The notes beneath the pieces are model-generated. The model searched no databases. It was not told the DNA's origin and saw only the letters and a list, made by a program, of their open reading frames with translations. Below are positions 53,572 through 62,988 of a stretch of DNA of 64,000 bases, piece after piece. The DNA comes from Pseudopontixanthobacter vadosimaris (lineage in GTDB: Bacteria > Pseudomonadota > Alphaproteobacteria > Sphingomonadales > Sphingomonadaceae). The first letter of the stretch is position 1. Each line of letters starts with the position of its first letter. The stretch is taken from contig NZ_JABASZ010000014.1 in assembly GCF_012979275.1 (NCBI RefSeq), forward strand, positions 1-64,000, read 5' to 3'. The position numbers and the translations under genes are program-made.

Positions 53572-54560
53572 AGCGATTGCCGTCCGCCGCCTTGCCGCTC
53601 GGCGAAGCAGAAGCCGAGGGGGTCTTCGGCGCCATCCTGGACGGGCAAGTTGCGGACGAGTCAATCGCCAGCTTCCTCACCGACCTTTCCGATCGCGGAG
53701 AGACAGCGGACGAAATTGCGGGTGCTGCGCGTGCCCTGCGGGCAAGGCTCCTGCCGATCGAGGCACCGGCCGATGCGATCGACGTGTGCGGAACCGGCGG
53801 CGACGGTCATCATACGCTGAACGTGTCCACGGCGGTCAGCCTGGTCGTGGCAGCGTGCGGCGTGCCGGTGGCGAAACACGGCAATCGCGCTGCTTCATCC
53901 AAGGCAGGCGCGGCCGACACGCTGGAGCAGGTCGGCCTCGACATGGATGCTGCCGGGCGCACGGCGGAGCGGACGCTGAACGAGATCGGCATCTGCTTCC
54001 TTTTCGCGGCCAATCACCACCCTGCCATGCGGCGAATACAGCCTATCAGGCAGCGCCTGGGCCGGCGGACCATTTTCAATCTCATGGGCCCGCTATCCAA
54101 TCCGGCGCGAGTCCGTAACCAGCTAATCGGCATCGCACGCCCTGCCTATGTGCCGATCTTCGCGGGCGCGATGGCGAGGCTCGGCACGGGTTATTCCAAG
54201 ATCGTTTCCGGTGACGAGGGGCTGGACGAGCTGTCGCTCGCCGGAGGCAGCGAAACTGCCGAAATTCGCGGTAACAGCTTCGTGATGCAGCGCGTGCATC
54301 CGGGCGAGGCGGGTTTGCAGACTGCGCCGATGGAGGCGATCCGGGGCGAAGATGCCGCCTATAACGCACGTGCGCTCAAGGCCTTGCTCGACGGGGCCGG
54401 CGGCGCCTATCGCGACGCTGTGCTGCTGAATGCCTCGGCTGCCCTGATGGTCGCGGGCCGAAGCGATACCTATGCCGAAGGCGCGGCCATCGCTGCCGAG
54501 GCGCTGGACAGCGGTGCGGCGCTGACGAAACTCACCCAATGGATTGCCTTGGCCCGATGA
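53568..54560 (+). CDS. trpD: Anthranilate phosphoribosyltransferase
   Basis: A 330-residue transferase joining anthranilate and PRPP. The PRPP-binding C-G-T-G-G-D-G near residue 77, [21 protein letters not shown] and the later G-P-L-S-N-P-A are present. The ATG at 53568 overlaps trpG by 4 bases. It is followed by trpC with another 4-base overlap. Confidence 0.97.
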   Translation: MKRLPSAALPLGEAEAEGVFGAILDGQVADESIASFLTDLSDRGETADEIAGAARALRARLLPIEAPADAIDVCGTGGDGHHTLNVSTAVSLVVAACGVPVAKHGNRAASSKAGAADTLEQVGLDMDAAGRTAERTLNEIGICFLFAANHHPAMRRIQPIRQRLGRRTIFNLMGPLSNPARVRNQLIGIARPAYVPIFAGAMARLGTGYSKIVSGDEGLDELSLAGGSETAEIRGNSFVMQRVHPGEAGLQTAPMEAIRGEDAAYNARALKALLDGAGGAYRDAVLLNASAALMVAGRSDTYAEGAAIAAEALDSGAALTKLTQWIALAR

Positions 54561-55345
54561 ACAGACTGGAAGAAATCTGCGCCACCAAGCGGAACGAGGT
54601 TCGCGAAGCCAGGCTGAAGGTCTCGGAAAGCGAATCGCGACGGCAGATCGCCATGCAGACCGCCCCTCGCGGTTTTGCGAAGGCGTTGCAGGTTGCCAGC
54701 CGGGCCGGCCTTGGCCTGATCGCAGAGATCAAGAAAGCTTCTCCTTCCAAGGGTTTGATCCGGAAGGATTTTGCACCCGCCGATCACGCTCGCGCCTATC
54801 AGGCCGGAGGAGCGGCGTGCCTCTCGGTTCTGACGGATCGGGATTATTTCCAGGGACATCGCGACTATCTGGTCGCAGCCCGCAATGCCTGCACCCTTCC
54901 GGTCCTGCGAAAGGATTTCATGGTCGATCCCTGGCAGGTTGCGGAAGCACGAGCGATGGGAGCAGATGCCATATTGCTGATTGTCGCTGCGCTGGACAAT
55001 AGCCAGTTGGGCGACATGGAACAGGCTGCATCGGATCTCGGCATGGATGTCCTTATCGAGATTCACGATGAAGCTGAACTGGAACGTGCGCTCCGGTTGC
55101 AGAGCCGTCTGATTGGCATAAATAATCGTGATCTCAAAAGCTTCCAGACGGACCTTGCGACTACCTTGAGGATCGCTCCTCTCGTGCCTGGCGATCGGCT
55201 GATTATCGCTGAAAGCGGCATTGCCGGCAGCGGCGATGTCGCGAGGCTCGCCGACGCCGGGATCCGCAATTTCCTTGTCGGCGAAACACTGATGCGCCGC
55301 GACGACGTCGAGGACGCCACCCGTAATCTGCTGGATTGGAAGTGA
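54557..55345 (+). CDS. trpC: Indole-3-glycerol phosphate synthase
   Basis: A 262-residue TIM-barrel enzyme closing the indole ring. The catalytic region [11 protein letters not shown], then L-R-K-D-F-M-V-D and A-E-S-G-I are visible. The start at 54557 overlaps trpD by 4 bases; an upstream in-frame ATG at 54539 would overlap further. It is a stand-alone form without TrpF fusion. moaC follows with a GTGA overlap. Confidence 0.97.
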   Translation: MNRLEEICATKRNEVREARLKVSESESRRQIAMQTAPRGFAKALQVASRAGLGLIAEIKKASPSKGLIRKDFAPADHARAYQAGGAACLSVLTDRDYFQGHRDYLVAARNACTLPVLRKDFMVDPWQVAEARAMGADAILLIVAALDNSQLGDMEQAASDLGMDVLIEIHDEAELERALRLQSRLIGINNRDLKSFQTDLATTLRIAPLVPGDRLIIAESGIAGSGDVARLADAGIRNFLVGETLMRRDDVEDATRNLLDWK

Positions 55346-55812
55346 CCGGCCTCACCCATCTGAACGAGGCCGGCGAAGCACGGATGGTCGATGTGGCGGG
55401 TAAATCCGACACGCTTCGCACCGCGCGCGCAGGCGGTGAGATACACATGAGCGCCGAAGCATCCCTGGCCATCAGGCAGGGCAACGCACCCAAAGGTGAC
55501 GTTCTGGGCACGGCGCGCATTGCCGGCATCATGGCGGCGAAGAAAACATCCGAGCTCATTCCGCTTTGTCATCCCTTGGCATTGTCCTCCGTTGAAGTGG
55601 AATTTTACCAGCAGACATCATCCATATCGGTAGTCGCAACGGTGACCCTGACCGGCAAGACCGGCGTGGAAATGGAGGCGATTACAGCGGCTTCCGTGGC
55701 GTTGTTGACAATTTATGACATGGGTAAAGCGCTTGACAAGGGCATGGTGATCCAGAACGTACGGCTGCTGGAGAAATCGGGCGGCAAGTCGGGCGACTGG
55801 GAAGCGGCGTGA
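55342..55812 (+). CDS. moaC: Cyclic pyranopterin monophosphate synthase
   Basis: A 156-residue enzyme of molybdenum cofactor synthesis, converting 3',8-cyclo-7,8-dihydro-GTP to cPMP. The signature I-P-L-C-H-P-L and the G-V-E-M-E-A motif near residue 113, with a K-T catalytic pair before it, are clear. The GTG start at 55342 overlaps the trpC stop. It overlaps moeA by 4 bases. The trpDC-moaC-moeA-lexA order is conserved in alphaproteobacteria. Confidence 0.97.
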   Translation: MTGLTHLNEAGEARMVDVAGKSDTLRTARAGGEIHMSAEASLAIRQGNAPKGDVLGTARIAGIMAAKKTSELIPLCHPLALSSVEVEFYQQTSSISVVATVTLTGKTGVEMEAITAASVALLTIYDMGKALDKGMVIQNVRLLEKSGGKSGDWEAA

Positions 55813-56996
55813 CGCTGCTCCCGCTTCAGGACGCGCAATCGCGGCTGCTGGATCTGGTCACACCCCTGCCGTGCCGGGCCATGCCCCTTTCAGAATGCCT
55901 CGGCCACTTTCTCGCGGCCGATCTCCGCGCGCGGCGCTCTCAGCCGGCGAGCGATCTTTCGGCGATGGATGGTTTCGCAGTCGAGGGCGGCGGGCCCTGG
56001 AGGATCGTCGGCAGCAGCAGGGCAGGCGCACCTTATGCCGGCGCTCTCGCTTCGGGCGAAGCTGTTCGGATTTCCACCGGCGCGGCGGTCCCTGATGGTG
56101 CCGACCGGATCCTGATCAAGGAAAGCGCGGCGCAGGAGGGCACCGCCCTGTCTATCCTGCGTGACGCACCTGCCGCGGGACGCCATATACGGCGCGCCGG
56201 TTTCGATTTTGCAGCCGGCGATACGGTACTTCGTTCCGGCGCAGCGGTCACGCCGGCCGCGATCGCTCTGGCGGCCATGGCGGGGCATTCGCAATTACCC
56301 GTTCGCCGCCGCCCCATCGTCGCCATCCTTGAGTCCGGCGATGAACTGTCCTCCGATCCCGAAAGCTGCAGCGCATATCAGATACCTTCGAGCAACGGGC
56401 TGATGCTGGCCGCGCTGCTGTCGCACCTCCCATGCGAAATTCGCCGGATCGGACCCGTTCGCGATGACCATGAAAGCCTCGCCGCAGCGTTGGACGAGGT
56501 GCAGGATTGCGATCTTCTGGTGACGAGCGGGGGAGCATCCGTAGGCGATCACGATCTGGTCGGACCGGCGCTTGAGGCCTGGGGCGCCGCCACGAAATTC
56601 TGGCGGGTGGCGATCAAGCCGGGCAAGCCGCTCATGGCCGCGCGCAAGGAAGGCTGCGTGATCATCGGCTTGCCGGGCAACCCGGTATCCAGCTTCGTGA
56701 CCGCTTATCTCTTCGTCTTGCCCGCCATGCGCGCATTGCTCGGTTCGGCATCACCCCTGCCCCGGCCGTTGTTGTTGCAGACGACGGTCGATCTGCCGGC
56801 AACCGGCAGCCGTCGCGAGTTCATCAGGGCGCGATTGACTGACCTTGGTGCCATGCCGCTGGCAGAACAGGACAGCAGTGCATTGCTGAACCTGACACGC
56901 GCCGACGGGCTGATCGAGCGACCGGAAAATTGTGCAGGAGTGAAGTCAGGCGCGCATGTGCCGTTCTATCCGGTCCAGAATGGCGCCATTGCTTGA
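55809..56996 (+). CDS. moeA: Molybdopterin molybdotransferase
   Basis: A 395-residue enzyme inserting molybdate into adenylated molybdopterin. Visible are S-A-M-D-G-F-A near residue 51, the [11 protein letters not shown] motif around 240 and L-P-G-N-P-V-S-S-F near 285, all diagnostic for MoeA. The GTG start overlaps moaC. Molybdenum enzymes are not in the window. The lexA promoter with its LexA box lies 25-40 bases after its stop. Confidence 0.96.
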   Translation: MTLLPLQDAQSRLLDLVTPLPCRAMPLSECLGHFLAADLRARRSQPASDLSAMDGFAVEGGGPWRIVGSSRAGAPYAGALASGEAVRISTGAAVPDGADRILIKESAAQEGTALSILRDAPAAGRHIRRAGFDFAAGDTVLRSGAAVTPAAIALAAMAGHSQLPVRRRPIVAILESGDELSSDPESCSAYQIPSSNGLMLAALLSHLPCEIRRIGPVRDDHESLAAALDEVQDCDLLVTSGGASVGDHDLVGPALEAWGAATKFWRVAIKPGKPLMAARKEGCVIIGLPGNPVSSFVTAYLFVLPAMRALLGSASPLPRPLLLQTTVDLPATGSRREFIRARLTDLGAMPLAEQDSSALLNLTRADGLIERPENCAGVKSGAHVPFYPVQNGAIA

Positions 56997-57020
56997 CTTG
57001 ACTGGATTAGTTGCTAGATT

Positions 57021-57035
57021 GTTCCTTATTCGTTC
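57021..57035. promoter_or_regulatory. LexA box upstream of lexA
   Basis: GTTC (57021-57024), seven bases, GTTC (57032-57035) exactly match the alphaproteobacterial LexA operator GTTC-N7-GTTC. It stands 47 bases before the lexA start, so lexA should be autoregulated. Confidence 0.88.
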
Positions 57036-57082
57036 ACGCTATCGTCTGTCATTTGTCTAATGGCGGATAAGGAGCAAGCACC

Positions 57083-57769
57083 ATGCTGACTGCTAAACAG
57101 CACGAGTTGATCCAGTTCATCCAGGCCCGGCTCGAGGATACGGGCATTTCTCCATCATTCGAGGAAATGAAGGATGCGCTCGATCTCAAGAGCAAGTCAG
57201 GTGTTCACCGCCTCATATCCGCTTTGGAGGAACGCGGCTTCATCCGCCGCCTGCCCAATCGTGCGCGCGCGCTTGAGATTATCCGCCAGCCTGACGATGT
57301 TGCCACTCCTGGTCGGCCTCGCCTCGCTGCGAACGATGCCTCGTCCCGCAGTTCGAAGCCCATCGTGATTCCGCAGGCGGCGAATGATGTCGTGAACATT
57401 CCGCTGCACGGGCGTATCGCTGCCGGCGCTCCGATCGAGGCTTTAGAAGGGCAGACCTCGCTTCCCGTTCCTGCGGCTCTTCTCGGTCCCGGTGAGCATT
57501 ACGCGCTTGAAGTGTCCGGCGATTCGATGATCGAAGCCGGTATTTTCGATGGCGATTTCGCGCTTGTGCGCCGGACCGATACGGCGCGCGATGGCGAGAT
57601 TGTCGTCGCGCTCGTCAATGATGAGGAAGCGACGCTCAAATATCTGCGCCGCGATGGGGGCATGATCTGCCTTGATCCGGCCAATGCCGCTTACGAGCCG
57701 CAGACCTACAGTTCGGCTCAGGTCCAGGTCCAGGGTAAACTTGCGGGGCTGCTACGGCGTTATCACTGA
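57083..57769 (+). CDS. lexA: SOS repressor LexA
   Basis: A 228-residue repressor of the DNA-damage response. The N-terminal winged helix-turn-helix contains [10 protein letters not shown]; the self-cleavage site is A114-G115 in I-A-A-G-A-P, and the catalytic dyad is S148 (G-D-S-M) and K186 (T-L-K-Y). It is induced by RecA-bound single-stranded DNA and then cleaves itself. A perfect LexA box precedes it. The gene end is in a hairpin shared with comEC. Confidence 0.98.
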   Translation: MLTAKQHELIQFIQARLEDTGISPSFEEMKDALDLKSKSGVHRLISALEERGFIRRLPNRARALEIIRQPDDVATPGRPRLAANDASSRSSKPIVIPQAANDVVNIPLHGRIAAGAPIEALEGQTSLPVPAALLGPGEHYALEVSGDSMIEAGIFDGDFALVRRTDTARDGEIVVALVNDEEATLKYLRRDGGMICLDPANAAYEPQTYSSAQVQVQGKLAGLLRRYH

Positions 57770-57791
57770 TGCGCGGCGGGGCAGCGCATCA
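57767..57791. terminator. Hairpin formed by the lexA and comEC stop regions
   Basis: TGATGCGC (57767-57774) pairs perfectly with GCGCATCA (57784-57791). The left arm starts with the lexA stop codon and the right arm ends with the complement of the comEC stop codon, so both convergent stops are part of one stem. Confidence 0.7.
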
Positions 57792-59954
57792 TTCAGGTGC
57801 CTCCCGCCACCAGCCGTGGTCGCCCTGCCCTTGCGCGACGGAAACGATCTTTTTGTCTTGCAGATAAATGGCGAGTCCACCGGTCGCATCGAGCATATAG
57901 CGGTCGAGTTTCAGCCAGCGAGGATTGCAGGACGGCCCAAGTACCCTTTCGGAAATCACGATATCTGCCGTGGCGCAGGACTGCCTGAGAATATCGGCTG
58001 CGACCGGGTTGGCATTTCTCGCGACAAGCAGGCCGTAGCTATCTTTGCCATGCGCGATTACGGTCGAACAGAAATCGGCGTTGCAGATAGTCGCGTCGCG
58101 ATCCTGCAGCGGCAGTAGATCGGCCGATGTTCCGGCAATCTGCTGCAAATTTTCTCCTGCATAGCTGCCGGCGGAACCTCGCAGCGAATAGATGCGTGTT
58201 CCTGTGTCGACGATAGCCACCTGGCGCCCGTCGCCCGATACGAGAAGATCAGGGCTGGCGGCTGACAACAGCCAAAATCCTGCCAATGCGGCGGGTACCA
58301 GCCCCCACAAGCGCATACGCCCTTGCCACAGCGCCAGCCACAACAATCCTGCGATAAACAGGATGGCCGTGCCCGACCCGGTGACGGGGACAAAAGTTAC
58401 GGAACCTGCCTGGCTGGCGGTCAAACGAGCGATCGCCAGCAAGGCATTCAGCGAAGTTTCGACCAACCACCATGCCGGGGCGCCAAGTCCGGCAAGGTCG
58501 AGGAAAAGAGCCAGCGCTATTGCCGGCATCGCGATTATCGTCACCAGCGGAATGGCGATCAGGTTGGCCATGGCACCGTAAACACCCGCGCGGTGGAAAT
58601 GATGCAGGACAATGGGCATCAGCGCCAGTTCAATGACCAGGCCGGTAACGAATAGCAGCAGCAGATTTCGACCGATGCGTGTAGACAGTCTCTTCCGTCC
58701 TTGTCTTGTGAATTCCCTTACCGGCTTGCTGTTGTGCAATGCGACTATGGCGATCACTGCGGCAAAGCTCATCTGGAAACTCGGCCCCACGACGCTTTCG
58801 GGCCAGAGCAACAGGATGGCTATCGCTGCGACGGCCACCATCCGCATCGACAGGGCTTGCCGCCCCAGCATCAGCGCACCCAGCACGAGGATCGCTCCGA
58901 TGCAGCTGCGGATCGTCGGCACCTCCGCACCCGTCAGCATGGTGTAGAACACCCCCGCCATCGCGGCGAGCAGGGCTGCGGCAACAGGCAGCCTGATGCG
59001 GAGAGCCAGATTTTGCCACAGGGCCATTATCCGCATGGCAAGGATGTAGGTTGCCGCCACGACGGCGCTCACGTGCAATCCGCTGATGGAGAGGAGATGC
59101 GTGAGGCCGCTGTCCCGCATGGCATCGGCATCGGCATCGGCAATCGCCCCGCGATCTCCGCTGGCGAATGCCGCGGCGATCGACCCTGCGGCTCCTGCGA
59201 CCCTGCTGCGAACATGGTCGGACAGATCGCCACGCAAATCTGCCAGTGACGAGGCTCCGCCATCGGCAGGCTTTTTCAAGCGGATCGGTCCGATGACCGA
59301 ACCGGTCGCCGCCAGACCCGAAAACCAGGCATCCCGCGCAAAATCGTAGGAACCTGGCAACATTGGTGATGCCGGCGGCAACAATCGCGCCCGCATGGTA
59401 ATGACCGCACCCTTGTCGATGCCGGCTGCGTCCTGTTCCGGCGTGATGTTGAGCCGTATCTTGCGGGCGATGCCCAGCCCGTCCCGCAGTGCCACGGTCA
59501 GCCGGATACGGCCTCTCGCCGGTTGCTCCTCGCGGGTCAGCACTCTTGCGGTGACGGGTTGCACCACCGGATAGGCGATGGCGGGCGTTCCCACAATTTC
59601 TGAACGGCTCCAGATCACGCCGATACCCGCCGCGAACATGATGGATACCGCCGCCGTCGCCAGGAGGATGTGCTGCCGGTTTTCCTGGCGCTGCAGCCTT
59701 TTCAGCGCGAACGCTGCCGACGTGATGGCGACCACGATTGCGCCGACCCAATAGGTAGAGGACGGCAGCGCAAACCATGCCGAGATACCCGCTGCCAGAC
59801 TGACGGCCAGCCAGGGGGCGCGGTCGAACCCGGCCTTGCCGAGAAAGCTGTCGGCCGCATCTGCCATGCTGGACAACGGGCGAGGGTTCGGCCATTGACG
59901 CTGCAATGCAACATCGCCTTCGCCGGTCCTGTCGCCGAGCGGTATGTCAGACAC
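57789..59954 (-). CDS. ComEC/Rec2-type DNA-uptake membrane protein
   Basis: A 721-residue integral membrane protein. A DUF4131-type N-terminal membrane/OB region is followed by the Competence domain, with L-S-I-S-G-L-H-V-S-A near residue 290 and many helices. The C-terminal metallo-beta-lactamase-like part is reduced: the HxHxDH metal motif is not evident, so it is probably the nuclease-less alphaproteobacterial variety. ComEC forms the inner-membrane channel for incoming single-stranded DNA in competence. The start may be the later M-A-D-A-A-D-S (59867). It is divergent from gltX. Confidence 0.9.
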   Translation of the reverse strand: MSDIPLGDRTGEGDVALQRQWPNPRPLSSMADAADSFLGKAGFDRAPWLAVSLAAGISAWFALPSSTYWVGAIVVAITSAAFALKRLQRQENRQHILLATAAVSIMFAAGIGVIWSRSEIVGTPAIAYPVVQPVTARVLTREEQPARGRIRLTVALRDGLGIARKIRLNITPEQDAAGIDKGAVITMRARLLPPASPMLPGSYDFARDAWFSGLAATGSVIGPIRLKKPADGGASSLADLRGDLSDHVRSRVAGAAGSIAAAFASGDRGAIADADADAMRDSGLTHLLSISGLHVSAVVAATYILAMRIMALWQNLALRIRLPVAAALLAAMAGVFYTMLTGAEVPTIRSCIGAILVLGALMLGRQALSMRMVAVAAIAILLLWPESVVGPSFQMSFAAVIAIVALHNSKPVREFTRQGRKRLSTRIGRNLLLLFVTGLVIELALMPIVLHHFHRAGVYGAMANLIAIPLVTIIAMPAIALALFLDLAGLGAPAWWLVETSLNALLAIARLTASQAGSVTFVPVTGSGTAILFIAGLLWLALWQGRMRLWGLVPAALAGFWLLSAASPDLLVSGDGRQVAIVDTGTRIYSLRGSAGSYAGENLQQIAGTSADLLPLQDRDATICNADFCSTVIAHGKDSYGLLVARNANPVAADILRQSCATADIVISERVLGPSCNPRWLKLDRYMLDATGGLAIYLQDKKIVSVAQGQGDHGWWREAPE

Positions 59955-59999
59955 GGAAGAAGGCCCTCATGCGCAGACTGGATAGGGGAACGGGTTCTT

Positions 60000-61427
60000 A
60001 TGGCAAGCGATAGCGGAACGGTGGTCACGCGCTTCGCCCCCTCCCCCACGGGTTTCCTGCATCTGGGCGGCGCGCGCACGGCGCTGTTCAACTGGCTGTT
60101 CGCGCGCCATCATGGCGGCAAGGTGCTATTGCGGATCGAGGATACCGACATCAGGCGTTCGACGCAGGAGGCGATCGACGCCATTCTGGACGGGCTGGAT
60201 TGGCTCGGCATTACCTTCGACGAAGAACCGGTCTATCAGACGGAACGTGCCGACCGCCACGCCGATGTGGCGCGCAAGCTGCTCGAGGCTGGCGATGCCT
60301 ACAAGTGCTATGCGACGCCGGAAGAGCTCGACGCGATGCGCGCCGGCCAGAAGGCGAACAAGCAGCCGCTGCGCTATGACGGCCGCTGGCGCGACCGCCA
60401 GGCCGGGGCCGCAGAAGAAGGAAAGCCCTATACCGTGCGTCTGAAGACGGCGGACGCAGGTGAGACTGTCATCGATGATGCGGTGCAGGGCCGCGTGACG
60501 GTCGCCAATGCGGAGATCGACGATTACATCCTGCTGCGCGCCGACGGGACGCCGACCTACATGCTCGCTGTCGTCGTCGACGATCACGACATGGGCTGCA
60601 CGCACATCATTCGCGGTGACGATCATCTTAACAACGCATTTCGCCAACTTCCGATCATTCGCGCGATGGACCGTATCGAGGGTGGCTGGCCCGATCCGGT
60701 CTACGCTCATGTCCCGCTGATCCATGGCTCCGACGGTGCCAAGCTGTCGAAAAGGCACGGCGCCGTCGGCGTGGATACCTATCGCGACGAACTTGGCATC
60801 CTGCCCGAGGCGCTGGTGAACTATCTGCTTCGCCTCGGCTGGGCGCATGGCGACCGCGAAGAGATCGGCCGCGAGGAGGCCATCGCGCTGTTCAGCCTCG
60901 ATGGTGTCGGTAAAAGCCCGTCCAGATTCGATCTGAAGAAACTGATGAACCTCAATGGGCATTATATTCGCGAAGCCGACAACGCCCGCCTCGCAAGCCT
61001 CGTCGCCCCGCGGATCGGCCTGCCGGCAGACAGGGATTTGCTGCAGCGCGCGATGCCGGAACTGAAGATGCGGGCAAAGGATCTCGACGAACTGGCCGAA
61101 GGGGCGGAGTTCCTTTTCAAGACGCTTCCATTCGAATTGACGGACAAGGCCGAAAAACTGCTGGACGATGCAGGACTGCAGCGGCTTGCTGCCGTGTATG
61201 ACCGGCTGAAAGATGAAACGGACTGGACAATTCCTGCCCTCGAAGCCAGTCTGAAGGAGATGGCAGAGGAACTGGAGCTGGGCCTCGGCAAGCTGGCGCA
61301 ACCCCTGCGCGCGGCATTGACGGGCACGACGACCTCGCCCGGAATATTCGATGTGCTGATCCTGCTGGGGCGCGACGAAAGCCTGGCGCGTATTCACGCC
61401 CGGCTCGCTCCCGGCTCACCGGCGTAA
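60000..61427 (+). CDS. gltX: Glutamyl-tRNA synthetase
   Basis: A 475-residue class I synthetase charging tRNA-Glu. The HIGH motif reads F-L-H-L-G-G-A-R-T, the KMSKS motif is K-L-S-K-R-H-G near residue 250, and D-D-H-L-N-N is present. The C-terminal helical anticodon-binding domain is complete. The ATG at 60000 is the start; the long open frame upstream is the shadow of comEC. gltA follows after 21 bases and may be cotranscribed. Confidence 0.97.
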   Translation: MASDSGTVVTRFAPSPTGFLHLGGARTALFNWLFARHHGGKVLLRIEDTDIRRSTQEAIDAILDGLDWLGITFDEEPVYQTERADRHADVARKLLEAGDAYKCYATPEELDAMRAGQKANKQPLRYDGRWRDRQAGAAEEGKPYTVRLKTADAGETVIDDAVQGRVTVANAEIDDYILLRADGTPTYMLAVVVDDHDMGCTHIIRGDDHLNNAFRQLPIIRAMDRIEGGWPDPVYAHVPLIHGSDGAKLSKRHGAVGVDTYRDELGILPEALVNYLLRLGWAHGDREEIGREEAIALFSLDGVGKSPSRFDLKKLMNLNGHYIREADNARLASLVAPRIGLPADRDLLQRAMPELKMRAKDLDELAEGAEFLFKTLPFELTDKAEKLLDDAGLQRLAAVYDRLKDETDWTIPALEASLKEMAEELELGLGKLAQPLRAALTGTTTSPGIFDVLILLGRDESLARIHARLAPGSPA

Positions 61428-61448
61428 ACAAAATCAAGGAGACGAAAC

Positions 61449-62735
61449 TTGGCTGACAAGCAAGCGACATTGACAACCGGCGGTGAGTCCTACGACTTCC
61501 CCGTTCTGCAGGGCAGCTGCGGACCGGATGTTTTCGACATTCGCAAACTATACGCACAGACCGGGAATTTCACCTTCGATCCGGGCTTCACATCCACGGC
61601 CAGCTGCGAAAGCGCCTTGACCTTCATCGATGGCGAGGAAGGCGTCCTGCTGCACCGTGGCTATCCCATCGGTCAACTGGCCGAACATTCCAGCTTCATG
61701 GAAGTGTCGCATCTGCTGCTGAATGGCGAATTGCCGACCAGGGAGGAGCTGGACGATTTCACCTACACGATCACGCGGCACACGATGCTGCACGATCAGC
61801 TGAGGCAGTTCTACCAGGGCTTCCGCCGCGATGCGCATCCGATGGCGATCATGTGCGGTGTCGTCGGTGCGCTGTCGGCCTTTTACCATGACAGCACCGA
61901 TATTTCCGACCCCGAACACCGCAAGATCAGCAGCCACCGGCTGATTGCCAAGATGCCGACGATTGCGGCCTGGGCGTATAAATATTCAACCGGTCAGCCT
62001 TTTCTGCAGCCCGATAATTCGTTGAGCTACACCGGCAATTTTCTGCGGATGACCTTCGGTGTTCCGGCGGAGGAATATGAAGTTATCCCCGCCGTGGAAC
62101 GAGCGATGGACCGCATCTTCATCCTGCATGCCGACCATGAACAGAATGCCTCCACCTCCACCGTCCGCCTTGCCGGGTCTTCGGGTGCCAATCCGTTCGC
62201 CTGCATCGCGGCAGGCATCGCTTGTCTCTGGGGTCCGGCTCATGGCGGTGCGAATGAGGCTGCCCTCAACATGCTCCGCGAAATCGGCACGCCAGACAAG
62301 ATCCCGCATTATATCGAGCGTGCGAAGGACAAGAACGATCCGTTCCGCCTGATGGGCTTCGGCCACCGCGTCTACAAGAATTACGACCCTCGTGCGACGG
62401 TCATGCAGAAAACGGTTCGCGAGGTGTTCGAAGCGCTGAACGTGACAGACCCCGTCTTCGAAACGGCCCTGCGCCTCGAGGAAATGGCACTGAACGACGA
62501 TTATTTCATCGAGAAGAAGCTTTTTCCGAATGTCGATTTCTATTCGGGTGTCATTCTTTCGGCGATCGGGTTCCCGACGACGATGTTCACCGCATTGTTC
62601 GCCCTTGCCCGCACGGTGGGCTGGGTCGCGCAATGGAACGAGATGATCTCCGATCCCAATCAGAAGATCGGCCGTCCGCGCCAGCTTTACACCGGACCGG
62701 TGCAACGCGATTACGTGCCGGTCGAAAAACGCTAG
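61449..62735 (+). CDS. gltA: Citrate synthase
   Basis: A 428-residue type II citrate synthase. The catalytic residues are His in A-H-G-G-A-N-E, His in G-F-G-H-R-V-Y-K and Asp in N-V-D-F-Y-S-G. It condenses acetyl-CoA and oxaloacetate and is the first enzyme of the tricarboxylic acid cycle. The start is TTG at 61449 with a strong AAGGAGA ribosome site, which decides it. The end is 12 bases before a small membrane protein. Confidence 0.98.
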   Translation: MADKQATLTTGGESYDFPVLQGSCGPDVFDIRKLYAQTGNFTFDPGFTSTASCESALTFIDGEEGVLLHRGYPIGQLAEHSSFMEVSHLLLNGELPTREELDDFTYTITRHTMLHDQLRQFYQGFRRDAHPMAIMCGVVGALSAFYHDSTDISDPEHRKISSHRLIAKMPTIAAWAYKYSTGQPFLQPDNSLSYTGNFLRMTFGVPAEEYEVIPAVERAMDRIFILHADHEQNASTSTVRLAGSSGANPFACIAAGIACLWGPAHGGANEAALNMLREIGTPDKIPHYIERAKDKNDPFRLMGFGHRVYKNYDPRATVMQKTVREVFEALNVTDPVFETALRLEEMALNDDYFIEKKLFPNVDFYSGVILSAIGFPTTMFTALFALARTVGWVAQWNEMISDPNQKIGRPRQLYTGPVQRDYVPVEKR

Positions 62736-62747
62736 GGACCTGCAGGC

Positions 62748-62948
62748 ATGTTCCGGATCATCCTGCAGATCGCCGGTATCGCTCTCGTGCTGACCGGCCT
62801 TCTGTGGGTGTTCCAGGGACTGGGCCTGCTGATGTGGCCGAAAGACAGCTTCATGATAGGGCAGTCGAACTGGGCAGTGAGCGGTGCCGTTGCTCTCGTT
62901 GTCGGATTGTTGCTGCTGTTTTTCGCAAGGCGCCGATTGCGGGACTGA
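62748..62948 (+). CDS. Small double-span membrane protein (66 residues)
   Basis: A 66-residue protein with two hydrophobic helices, about residues 3-29 (I-I-L-Q-I-A-G-I-A-L-V-L) and 43-60 (V-S-G-A-V-A-L-V-V-G-L-L-L), with W-P-K-D-S between them and a basic R-R-R-L-R tail. It follows gltA at 12 bases and is likely cotranscribed. Function is unknown. Confidence 0.75.
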   Translation: MFRIILQIAGIALVLTGLLWVFQGLGLLMWPKDSFMIGQSNWAVSGAVALVVGLLLLFFARRRLRD

Positions 62949-62988
62949 GGGTGCGGCGACACGCAGGTCCGATCAGCCGGTTGACCTG

